Below, piece after piece: positions 34,845 to 40,846 of a DNA stretch of 45,869 nt. How positions within the stretch are numbered: the stretch's first letter is position 1; every line of letters begins with the position of its first letter. The notes under the pieces were generated by a model that worked only from the letters and a program-made list of their open reading frames with translations, ran no database searches and was not told the DNA's origin. The position numbers and the translations under genes were made by a program. Source of the stretch: Vallitalea maricola (GTDB taxonomy: Bacteria > Bacillota > Clostridia > Lachnospirales > Vallitaleaceae); NCBI RefSeq assembly GCF_036985595.1, contig NZ_BTPU01000094.1, forward strand, positions 1 to 45,869. Reading direction: 5' to 3'.

Positions 34845-35789
34845 CTACTTCACCTCAACTTTCTCAAAAATTCTAAGCTTAGCACTTTTAGAGCGGCTAT
34901 TGCTATTTAACTCTTCTTCCGTAGCTGTAATTGGTTTTCTAGTTATTATCTTACCTTGAGATTTTTTATTGCAAACACATATAGGAAAATCCGGAGGACA
35001 TGTACAAGGATCAAAATTATCCTTAAATGCTCTTTTAACAATTCTATCTTCTAATGAATGAAATGTTATTATGCATAATCTTCCTCCATCATTAAGTCTA
35101 TCTATCATATCATTCAATGTATCTTTTAATACATTTAATTCTTCATTTAATTCAATCCTAATAGCTTGAAACGTTTTCTTAGCAGGATGTCCACCTTTTT
35201 GCATAGCTTTGTTAGGTATTGATTTTCTAATGATGTCAACTAACTCTAATGTAGTTTCTATAGGCTTCTCTTGTCTAGCCGCTGCTATATTTTTGACGAT
35301 TCTAGAAGCCCATTTCTCTTCTCCATATGTTCTGATTACTTTATATAATTCTTCCTCATCATAGTTATTTATAATATCAGCTGCTGTAGATACTTGTCTT
35401 GTATCCATACGCATATCAAGAGGCGCATCCTTCATATATGAAAATCCTCTTTCTGCAGTATCAAGCTGATGTGATGAAACACCAAGGTCCAATAAGATAC
35501 CATCTACTTTATGGATATCTTCTTCATTAAGGACTGATTCAAATTCTGAAAAATTAGCACGATGAATTTTAACAATACCTTTATATTCTGCTAGTTTTTT
35601 CGTGCTTGCATCAATAGCATTTTCATCTTGGTCAATACCTATTAGCAATCCGTCTTTATTAAGTTTTTTACATATTTCGTAAGAATGCCCTGCTCCACCA
35701 AGAGTTCCATCAATATAAATACCATTTGGCTTTATGTTAAGTCCTTCTATGCATTCTTCTAATAGTACTGACTTATGTTGAAATGCCAT
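34845..35789 (-). CDS. rsmH: 16S rRNA (cytosine-1402-N4)-methyltransferase RsmH (MraW)
   Basis: Methylates C1402 in the ribosomal P site using S-adenosylmethionine. The 314-residue protein has the start FQHKSVLLEECIEGLNIKPN, the SAM-binding DGTLGGAGHS, LLDLGVSSHQLD, FSYMKDAPLDMRMD, and the C-terminal CIITFHSLEDRIVKR motif. It is the second gene of the cluster, 33 bases after mraZ, and its stop abuts the ftsL start. Confidence 0.98.
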   Translation of the reverse strand: MAFQHKSVLLEECIEGLNIKPNGIYIDGTLGGAGHSYEICKKLNKDGLLIGIDQDENAIDASTKKLAEYKGIVKIHRANFSEFESVLNEEDIHKVDGILLDLGVSSHQLDTAERGFSYMKDAPLDMRMDTRQVSTAADIINNYDEEELYKVIRTYGEEKWASRIVKNIAAARQEKPIETTLELVDIIRKSIPNKAMQKGGHPAKKTFQAIRIELNEELNVLKDTLNDMIDRLNDGGRLCIITFHSLEDRIVKRAFKDNFDPCTCPPDFPICVCNKKSQGKIITRKPITATEEELNSNSRSKSAKLRIFEKVEVK

Positions 35790-35822
35790 TTTTACTCCTT
35801 CTTTCTATATGTGTCTATTAAA

Positions 35823-36254
35823 CTATATGTCTAGGTCTTCCATGTCTTCTGCTAATTCGCTTATATCAATATCGTCATCAGCATTATAATCTTCCCAATT
35901 CTCTTTAGACCAAATCTCTACCCTATTGGAAACACCAATTAAGATGACTTCTTTTTCAAGCACTGAATATTCTCTAAGGTGTGATGGTATCAATATTCTT
36001 CCCTGCTTGTCCAGATTACATTCATTAGCAGAAGCGATAAAGAATCTTTGTATTCTTCTTGCATCTTTTTTCTTCATAGGGTTATTATTCAACTTCTCAA
36101 TAAATTTATTCCACTCTTCTTCTGTATATACCATTAAACAATTATCGAATCCTTTGGTTATGTAAAAAGTCTCGCCTAGTAGAGCCCTGAATTTTGCAGG
36201 TACTATTAATCTTCCTTTATCATCAATTGAATGTTTATATTCACCTATAAACAT
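35823..36254 (-). CDS. mraZ: Transcriptional regulator MraZ
   Basis: A 143-residue protein with two SpoVT/AbrB-like halves: MFIGEYKHSIDDKGRLIVPA and later NECNLDKQGRILIPSHLREY. MraZ forms rings, binds repeated boxes in front of its own gene and regulates the division/cell wall cluster. The frame opens at a TTG at 36269, but AGGTG lies 6 bases before the ATG at 36254, which gives the usual MFIGEY start. An acidic tail (DDDIDISELAEDMEDLD) is unusual in extent. Its own boxes are present at 36294-36327. Confidence 0.97.
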   Translation of the reverse strand: MFIGEYKHSIDDKGRLIVPAKFRALLGETFYITKGFDNCLMVYTEEEWNKFIEKLNNNPMKKKDARRIQRFFIASANECNLDKQGRILIPSHLREYSVLEKEVILIGVSNRVEIWSKENWEDYNADDDIDISELAEDMEDLDI

Positions 36255-36293
36255 AGCATTCACCTGCAATTCCCCAGATAATTAAATCATCAT

Positions 36294-36327
36294 CCACTTT
36301 CTACCACTCACTACCACTTTCTACCAC
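36294..36327 (-). promoter_or_regulatory. mraZ: MraZ operator: four GTGG boxes at exact 10-bp spacing
   Basis: On the plus strand CCAC occurs at 36294, 36304, 36314 and 36324; on the transcribed strand this reads GTGGTAGAAA-type units, each 10 bp. It lies between the -10 element and the mraZ start, in the early transcribed region. Known MraZ targets are three or four G-rich pentamers at 10-bp intervals in this position, so autoregulation is very likely. Confidence 0.88.
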
Positions 36328-36337
36328 CCATATCCAT

Positions 36338-36366
36338 ATAATAGTATATATGAGAGAGTTTTTCAA
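36338..36366 (-). promoter_or_regulatory. Sigma-A promoter of the division/cell wall cluster (Pmra)
   Basis: On the minus strand TTGAAA (36366-36361), a 17-base spacer and TATTAT (36343-36338); each hexamer is one base from consensus. The expected start point falls just before the MraZ boxes. It probably drives mraZ through ftsQ. Confidence 0.85.
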
Positions 36367-36374
36367 GTATTTAG

Positions 36375-36414
36375 ACAAAAAAAAATAACAGACCAATACA
36401 TCTAATCTGTTATT
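36375..36414 (-). terminator. Terminator downstream of lgt and the Spo0E-like gene
   Basis: AATAACAGA (36384-36392) and TCTGTTATT (36406-36414) form a 9-bp stem; on the minus strand a run of nine T follows. It prevents lgt transcription from entering mraZ. Between it and 36598 the DNA is extremely AT-rich, and I see no gene or clear signal. Confidence 0.8.
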
Positions 36415-36598
36415 TTATATAAATTTTTATTAGATTTTTATACATTATTACTATTTTTGCAATGATACTACTATTTAAAACGAATGCATTTAATTATTTT
36501 TTATAATTTTTGTATATTATTTTTATTTATTTTATACAAATTTTTACTTAAATTTACAATTCAAATTATTTCTGTACACCTATAGTAATTAACTCTCA

Positions 36599-36649
36599 CT
36601 TCCCTTAAATCATAAGTACTAATACCCATTATCTATATTTTAAGGAAAG
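36599..36649 (-). other. Inverted repeat directly after the Spo0E-like gene
   Basis: CTTCCCTTAAAT (36599-36610) and TTTTAAGGAAAG (36638-36649) can pair over 11 bp with one G-U pair and a 27-base loop. It begins at the base after the stop codon on the minus strand. No T-run follows, so it may stabilise the mRNA end rather than terminate. Confidence 0.4.
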
Positions 36650-36820
36650 TCAATTATTTATTTTACTGTACTGTTTTTCTGTCATATTTGCTTTAATATA
36701 ATAACTTTCAATAAGTTTGTCGAGTTCAACACTAACTCTATAAATTTCTTGCTGATCAGCTTTACAAGCGATCATTTCGTCAAGAATTTCCCTTAGCTGC
36801 TCAATATTGTAATTCTGCAT
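36650..36820 (-). CDS. Spo0E-family aspartyl-phosphate phosphatase (56 residues)
   Basis: A very small gene encoding a two-helix protein, beginning MQNYNIEQLREILDEMIACK and carrying SVELDKLIESYY. The S-x-E-L-D-x-L-I motif (residues 30-37) defines the Spo0E family, which dephosphorylates Spo0A-P and so delays sporulation. Length fits the family (50-85 residues). AAGGGGA lies 8 bases before the ATG at 36820. It lies 53 bases downstream of lgt, probably cotranscribed, and is followed by a hairpin and the terminator at 36375-36414. Small Spo0E-like genes are easily missed by length cut-offs. Action on Spo0A specifically is inferred from the family. Confidence 0.88.
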   Translation of the reverse strand: MQNYNIEQLREILDEMIACKADQQEIYRVSVELDKLIESYYIKANMTEKQYSKINN

Positions 36821-36873
36821 TTCTCATTCCCCTTAGCTTTTAAGCTTCTTTCAATATTTGTAGCATTCGTTTT

Positions 36874-37731
36874 CTATCTTGTTCTCTTCCTCCTCATGAT
36901 TATTATAAACACTAATGACACAACTATAAGGACCCCTGCAAGTAATTGTGAAACTGGAATACCCGAACTACCAATTATTAATTGATCTGTTCTTAGACCT
37001 TCAATCCAAACTCTTCCTAAACCATATCCCAAAAGATATAGTGCAAATATTTCTCCGTTGAATTTTCTTCTTTTGAAATAAATTAACAATAGAACTAAAA
37101 CACCTAAATTCCATAGTGATTCATATAAAAATGTTGGTTGGACTTGTATATACTCTACACCGTTTACCGTTTTGATTTTATCAAGTAATTGTGCAGGAAT
37201 ATACTTAGCCTTAGTAGTTTTCAACATCATAGCTAGATGATTCTCGGTGTAACCGCCAAATGCTTCCATATTGACGAAATTACCCCATCTACCAATAATT
37301 TGTCCAAGTATCAGGCCTGGAGCTGCAGTATCTGCAAAATTCCAGAAATCAACTTTTTTACGCTTTGAAAATATGATTAGAGTTATTACTGCTCCAATGA
37401 TTCCTCCATAGATAGCTAGTCCGCCTTCTCTGAATGCAAATATCTTGATTAGATTATCTTTATATTCATCCCATGAAAATATAACGTAAAACAATCTAGC
37501 TGAAACTACTGAAACGATAAGTGCATAAATTAAAAAATCAGGATATAAGGCTTCGTCTATATCATTTCTTTTTCCTAATTGAATTGCAACAAATAATCCT
37601 GCGAGTATCCCAAATCCTATTATCAAACCATACCAATATACATCTAAACCAAATATGCTAAATGCAACCGGGTCGATACTATTTATCTCTATACCTAGAT
37701 TTGGAAAAATTATGTCTGGTGCTAAATTCAT
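36874..37731 (-). CDS. lgt: Prolipoprotein diacylglyceryl transferase Lgt
   Basis: Membrane enzyme that attaches diacylglycerol from phosphatidylglycerol to the lipobox cysteine of prolipoproteins. The 285-residue protein has about seven hydrophobic helices, the Lgt signature GRWGNFVNMEAFGG, an early DVYWYGLIIGFGIL segment, and the late FALYLLGYGLGRVWIEGLRT motif. AGGAATG-type ribosome binding bases (GGAGG) precede the ATG. It is followed by the Spo0E-like gene. Confidence 0.97.
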   Translation of the reverse strand: MNLAPDIIFPNLGIEINSIDPVAFSIFGLDVYWYGLIIGFGILAGLFVAIQLGKRNDIDEALYPDFLIYALIVSVVSARLFYVIFSWDEYKDNLIKIFAFREGGLAIYGGIIGAVITLIIFSKRKKVDFWNFADTAAPGLILGQIIGRWGNFVNMEAFGGYTENHLAMMLKTTKAKYIPAQLLDKIKTVNGVEYIQVQPTFLYESLWNLGVLVLLLIYFKRRKFNGEIFALYLLGYGLGRVWIEGLRTDQLIIGSSGIPVSQLLAGVLIVVSLVFIIIMRRKRTR

Positions 37732-37766
37732 TTTTTCATTCCTCCATAAAAAATCATATTACAAAT

Positions 37767-37795
37767 ATAATATAGTATATTCTTAGAAAATGCAA
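37767..37795 (-). promoter_or_regulatory. Possible sigma-A promoter of lgt
   Basis: On the minus strand TTGCAT (37795-37790) and TATTAT (37772-37767) are separated by 17 bases, about 36 bases before the lgt ATG. The -10 is good and the -35 matches only half of consensus. Confidence 0.4.
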
Positions 37796-37922
37796 ACTTT
37801 TCGTCCACATTTACCATAACAATTTTTTATACGACATATACAGACAGAAACCTCTTGTACATTAACTATATATCAGTGATATTGTAGTATATTAACTTAA
37901 TAAAGCGGTTAAATATATATTA

Positions 37923-37952
37923 TTGATTAATTTTATCATATTGTGTTATACT
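37923..37952 (+). promoter_or_regulatory. Promoter of the small membrane protein gene
   Basis: TTGATT (37923-37928), an 18-base spacer and TATACT (37947-37952) preceded by TGT, an extended -10. It lies 54 bases before the ATG at 38007. Confidence 0.55.
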
Positions 37953-38006
37953 AATATATAATTATAATACAAAAACATATCTTAGATGAAATAAGGAGGA
38001 ACTATA

Positions 38007-38180
38007 ATGAATAGACCTAATCATAGAAGACCACATCATAGAGTAGGTGAAAAACAAGTACAACAGCAATCTCAGGAAAAAAGCATAATGGAATTTGATA
38101 TCAAAAAAACTTCCATTATTATCGCTATCTTTTGTTTTATTCAAGGTTGGTTAATTGGACTTGCAATGAATAGAAAATAG
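38007..38180 (+). CDS. Small single-pass membrane protein of unknown function (57 residues)
   Basis: An unrecognised short gene with strong signs of being real: an AAGGAGGA ribosome binding site 6 bases before the ATG, an extended -10 promoter upstream and a perfect terminator 14 bases after the stop. The product has a basic, histidine/arginine-rich start (MNRPNHRRPHHRVGEKQ), a glutamine/serine stretch, and a C-terminal transmembrane helix (TSIIIAIFCFIQGWLIGLAM) ending NRK. The charge pattern suggests the N-terminus lies in the cytoplasm, where the basic part could touch RNA, DNA or lipid headgroups. It is monocistronic, between lgt and ychF. No function can be assigned. Confidence 0.8.
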   Translation: MNRPNHRRPHHRVGEKQVQQQSQEKSIMEFDIKKTSIIIAIFCFIQGWLIGLAMNRK

Positions 38181-38194
38181 CTTATATATCAATT

Positions 38195-38220
38195 CCTAGG
38201 TTAATAACCTAGGTTTTTGT
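38195..38220 (+). terminator. Terminator of the small membrane protein gene
   Basis: CCTAGGTT, an AAT loop and AACCTAGG form a perfect 8-bp stem (38195-38213), followed by TTTTTGTTT. Confidence 0.92.
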
Positions 38221-38255
38221 TTGTATGCATAGATGATTAATTTCAATATATATAG

Positions 38256-38285
38256 TTGACAATACTGCTAGATAATATTTATAAT
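38256..38285 (+). promoter_or_regulatory. Consensus sigma-A promoter of ychF
   Basis: TTGACA (38256-38261) and TATAAT (38280-38285), both perfect, separated by 18 bases; about 46 bases before the ychF ATG. Confidence 0.85.
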
Positions 38286-38331
38286 AACAGCAGTAAAGAA
38301 TAATATTATTAATTAGGAAGGAAGACGACCA

Positions 38332-39429
38332 ATGAAATTAGGAATTGTAGGATTACCAAACGTTGGTAAGAGTACGTTATTCAATTCATTAACTAAGGCT
38401 GGAGCAGAATCTGCTAACTATCCATTCTGTACCATTGACCCTAATATAGGTATCGTTACAGTCCCAGACCCAAGACTTGATGAATTAACTAAATTATATG
38501 ATTCTAAAAAAACTATACCTGCAGTTATAGAGTTTGTTGACATCGCCGGACTAGTAAAAGGTGCTAGCAAAGGCGAAGGACTTGGTAATAAATTTTTATC
38601 CAATATAAGAGAGGTAGACGCAATAGTTCATGTAGTGAGATGTTTTGAAGATACTAATGTAGTTCATGTAGATGGTTCTATCGACCCTATAAGAGATATT
38701 GAAACTATCAATCTTGAATTAATTTTCTCGGATATTGAGATATTAGACAGAAGAATAGCTAAGACAACAAAATCTCTAAAAGGAGATAAATCTCTTATAA
38801 AAGAAATAGATGTTTTAAAGAAATTAAAAGAAGAGTTAGAAGAAGGCAAATCTGCAAGAAACGTTGATTTTAATTCTGAAGAAGATATCAAATTCGTAGA
38901 ATCCCTTAATCTTCTTACATATAAACCTGTTATCTATGCGACTAATGTTACAGAAGATGATCTTCCAGATGATGGAGCTAGTAATCCTTATGTACAATCA
39001 GTAAAAGAATTCGCTAAGATAGAAGCTTCTGAAGCGTTTGTAATATGCGCTAAGATAGAAGAAGAGATTTCTGAACTTGATGATGATGAAAGAGCAATGT
39101 TCCTAGAGGACCTTGGTATAAAAGATGCTGGTCTTGAAAAATTAATAAATGCAAGCTACAGCCTTCTTGGTCTTATCAGTTTCCTTACTGCTGGAGAAAA
39201 AGAAACAAGAGCTTGGACTATTACAAAAGGTACAAAAGCCCCTGGTGCAGCTGGTAAAATCCATACCGATTTTGAAAAAGGCTTCATTCGTGCAGAAGTA
39301 GTCAAGTACGAAGACCTTATCGCATGTGGTAATTATACTGCTGCTAAAGAAAAAGGATTAGTTGGAGTTGAAGGTAAGGAATATGTTGTACAAGATGGAG
39401 ATGTAATGTTGTTTAGATTTAACGTTTAA
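38332..39429 (+). CDS. ychF: Redox-regulated ATPase YchF (OLA1 family)
   Basis: Obg-family P-loop NTPase that binds ribosomes and hydrolyses ATP rather than GTP. The 365-residue protein has the P-loop GLPNVGKST (residues 7-15), DPRLDELTKL, the switch-II segment FVDIAGLVKGASKGEG, and NVTE in place of the GTPase NKxD motif (about residue 204), which explains ATP preference. A coiled coil (about 130-170) and a C-terminal TGS domain (RAWTITKGTKAPGAAGKIH) complete it. AGGAAGGA precedes the ATG. It is monocistronic with its own consensus promoter, convergent with the DUF1062 gene. Confidence 0.98.
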   Translation: MKLGIVGLPNVGKSTLFNSLTKAGAESANYPFCTIDPNIGIVTVPDPRLDELTKLYDSKKTIPAVIEFVDIAGLVKGASKGEGLGNKFLSNIREVDAIVHVVRCFEDTNVVHVDGSIDPIRDIETINLELIFSDIEILDRRIAKTTKSLKGDKSLIKEIDVLKKLKEELEEGKSARNVDFNSEEDIKFVESLNLLTYKPVIYATNVTEDDLPDDGASNPYVQSVKEFAKIEASEAFVICAKIEEEISELDDDERAMFLEDLGIKDAGLEKLINASYSLLGLISFLTAGEKETRAWTITKGTKAPGAAGKIHTDFEKGFIRAEVVKYEDLIACGNYTAAKEKGLVGVEGKEYVVQDGDVMLFRFNV

Positions 39430-39452
39430 TAAAATTATTGTACAAAATCAAA

Positions 39453-39487
39453 ACCTCCTATTGATGATTATTTCACCATTAGGAGGT
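39453..39487. terminator. Bidirectional terminator between convergent ychF and DUF1062 genes
   Basis: ACCTCCTA...TAGGAGGT with an inner TGATGA/TCACCA continuation, one mismatch and a TTATT loop makes a stem of about 14 bp. The minus strand follows it with TTTTGATTTT; the plus strand has a poorer ATTATTATAT tail. Confidence 0.7.
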
Positions 39488-39550
39488 ATTATTATATCTA
39501 TTTATACTGCACCCTATATCTTAAAACCGTCTATCTTCATATATATATTT

Positions 39551-40150
39551 CTACTCTATTCCTCCATTAAAAAAGATTCTTACTCTATCATTAATTTTCT
39601 GTTTCAACAAATTTTTATTATTTTCACCCATTAGAATGGAATTCTCATATAAATTTTTTACCTTTTCTCTAGAAATACCAAGTTTTTTACTTAACACTTT
39701 ATCCACTCTTAGTCCAAGTGGATATTTACATATGATATCAAGAATAATTTTGTCTTTTCCTTTGAAATCTTTTTTGATTATATCTATATCTTCACCAATA
39801 ATTCCATATTCAACATTTGTAAAATCAAGCTTGACTTTATTTTTATTATGGATAGCAATATCAAATCCATATTCTTTCGCAAGCTCAATATCATTACTTA
39901 AAAATAATTCGTATAGCTGTGAATCTATATCAGTAGGTGTTATTCTTTCATATATCCCCATATTCCAAGTAGATTTACATTTTTCACATTGATATATAAG
40001 CCATATATCCAGCTTATTCTTATTGGCATTCACTCGAAATTTTCCACTACTTCTATAAACAGCATTATTACCGCATTTTGGACAGTTCCTTATTACAGCT
40101 GGTATTGTCAAAGGAACTATTTCCCACTTTATATTTTTTAAATAGCTCAT
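39551..40150 (-). CDS. DUF1062 family zinc-ribbon protein
   Basis: A 199-residue protein of unknown function. The N-terminal part is a zinc ribbon: CPKCGNNAVYRSSGKFRVNA, then LDIWLIYQCEKCKSTWN, so Cys pairs near residues 23/26 and 55/58. The IKWEIVPLTIPAVIRNC start and WLIYQC segment are typical of DUF1062. The C-terminal half is charged, with a possible small S4-like or HTH-like region (LRVDKVLSKKLGISREKVKN) that may bind RNA or DNA. AGGAGG lies 6 bases before the ATG. The gene has the same unusual leader, including a leader ORF and switchable hairpin, as the neighbouring CD3324 gene, although the proteins are unrelated. The MSY start is shared because it lies within that element. Confidence 0.85.
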   Translation of the reverse strand: MSYLKNIKWEIVPLTIPAVIRNCPKCGNNAVYRSSGKFRVNANKNKLDIWLIYQCEKCKSTWNMGIYERITPTDIDSQLYELFLSNDIELAKEYGFDIAIHNKNKVKLDFTNVEYGIIGEDIDIIKKDFKGKDKIILDIICKYPLGLRVDKVLSKKLGISREKVKNLYENSILMGENNKNLLKQKINDRVRIFFNGGIE

Positions 40151-40298
40151 TTTGCTCCTCCTATATATTTATCTCTAGGATTACGCAAAGGCTATTTCAC
40201 AATATTTATTTTATCATGCATAGCCTTTGCTAAGCACTAATAATAAGTTTTCTCATAATACAATCCTCCTTTAATCAATATGTCTCTTGGATATTATA
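40140..40298 (-). promoter_or_regulatory. Ribosome-controlled leader (putative attenuator) of the DUF1062 gene
   Basis: Minus-strand order: TATAAT -10 (40298-40293), AGGAGG, an 8-codon ORF (40256-40230), arm A GCAAAGGCTAT (40230-40220), a 24-base loop, arm B ATAGCCTTTGC (40195-40185), then TCCTA, the AGGAGG of the main gene and its ATG (40150). A and B form a perfect 11-bp stem. Arm B with its preceding AA can instead pair with the start region: TTTGC with GCAAA (40155-40151) and AAATAGC with GCTATTT (40146-40140), enclosing the start codon. A weaker TCCTA/TAGGA pairing would cover the ribosome binding site. Structures are read by eye, not folded by software. Confidence 0.7.
40230..40256 (-). 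CDS. Leader peptide MRKLIISA of the DUF1062 gene
   Basis: An 8-codon ORF: ATG at 40256, TAG ending at 40230, with AGGAGG 8 bases upstream. Its stop codon's last base is the first base of hairpin arm A. The parallel ORF 514 bases away encodes MRRYVINA, matching at M1, R2, I6, A8 and the stop, with conservative K/R, I/V and S/N changes. This supports real translation. Confidence 0.65.
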   Translation of the reverse strand: MRKLIISA

Positions 40299-40340
40299 CT
40301 AGCATCTATACAAAATAACTACCTCATGTTCTTTTCAGAA

Positions 40341-40380
40341 ATAAAAATAAGCCTGAATCAAAAGGATTGAAACAGACTTA
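40341..40380 (-). terminator. Terminator of the CD3324-family gene
   Basis: On the minus strand AAGTCTG...CAATC pairs with GATT...CAGGCTT (with a small bulge) around a TTTT loop, followed by TATTTTTATTT. It lies just after the stop at 40386 and separates the two leader-controlled genes into independent units. Confidence 0.65.
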
Positions 40381-40385
40381 TGTAT

Positions 40386-40664
40386 CTAATAATATTTCTT
40401 TTTTATGTTCAAAATAATTCTTTGAATACTTTTTTGTGATAAATAAAATTCATCTGCAAGTTCTTTGACTGAATAACCGTTCATATATTTTTCATATATT
40501 TTCATATTTCTATCAGCCAAAACAGCTTTAGTCGTTGTACTTGCTCCCCAAGCTTTTTTATTTTTTTCCTTCTTGGGTATATAAATATATTCACCATCAA
40601 TATAATTTTGAATTAACTCTACCAAATCCTTTGGTAATAATTCTGCCGCCTTAATATAGCTCAT
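40386..40664 (-). CDS. CD3324 family helix-turn-helix protein
   Basis: A 92-residue protein starting MSYIKAAELLPKDLVELIQN, followed by YIDGEYIYIPKKEKNKKAWG, the hallmark of the small family named after C. difficile CD3324 (Mor-like, function unknown). The C-terminal part (MNGYSVKELADEFYLSQKSI) is a helix-turn-helix, so it is probably a DNA-binding regulator. AGGAGG lies 6 bases before the ATG. It is preceded by a leader ORF and hairpin nearly identical to those of the DUF1062 gene, and followed by its own terminator. Confidence 0.85.
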   Translation of the reverse strand: MSYIKAAELLPKDLVELIQNYIDGEYIYIPKKEKNKKAWGASTTTKAVLADRNMKIYEKYMNGYSVKELADEFYLSQKSIQRIILNIKKKYY

Positions 40665-40786
40665 TTTGCTCCTCCTAATAGATTATTTTTAGGATTAAGC
40701 AAAGGCTATTATCTATAATGATTTAACAATGCAATAGCCTCTGCTACGCATTAATAACATATCTTCTCATATATAAACCTCCCGTG
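40651..40786 (-). promoter_or_regulatory. Ribosome-controlled leader (putative attenuator) of the CD3324-family gene
   Basis: Second copy of the module: GGGAGG, 8-codon ORF (40770-40744), arm A GCAGAGGCTATT (40744-40733), 22-base loop, arm B AATAGCCTTTGC (40710-40699), TCCTA, TAGGAGG and ATG (40664). Arm A differs from copy 1 by A to G, which turns an A-U pair into G-U, so the stem is kept. Arm B can also pair with GCAAA and GCTAT on either side of the start codon, exactly as in copy 1. Confidence 0.7.
40744..40770 (-). CDS. Leader peptide MRRYVINA of the CD3324-family gene
   Basis: An 8-codon ORF with GGGAGG 7 bases upstream; ATG at 40770 and TAG ending at 40744, the first base of hairpin arm A. 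It is the counterpart of the ORF at 40230-40256 with the same length and the same stop-to-hairpin geometry. Confidence 0.65.
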   Translation of the reverse strand: MRRYVINA

Positions 40787-40810
40787 ATTAAATTAAATTC
40801 TCTCAATAAC

Positions 40811-40839
40811 ATATTAACCAATTAATGAGAAATTTGCAA
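40811..40839 (-). promoter_or_regulatory. Weak candidate promoter of the CD3324-family leader
   Basis: On the minus strand TTGCAA (40839-40834) and TAATAT (40816-40811) with a 17-base spacer, just beyond the batD stop. Each hexamer matches consensus at four of six positions; readthrough from batD is an alternative, as no batD terminator is visible. Confidence 0.35.
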
Positions 40840-40846
40840 GATATTA

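Noticed and set aside
37962..38144. Minus-strand ORF of 60 residues
   Set aside because: It overlaps the 57-residue plus-strand gene, which has the promoter, ribosome binding site and terminator; the minus frame has none.
39636..39992. Plus-strand ORF of 118 residues
   Set aside because: Antisense to the DUF1062 gene, whose zinc-ribbon motifs and ribosome binding site are convincing.
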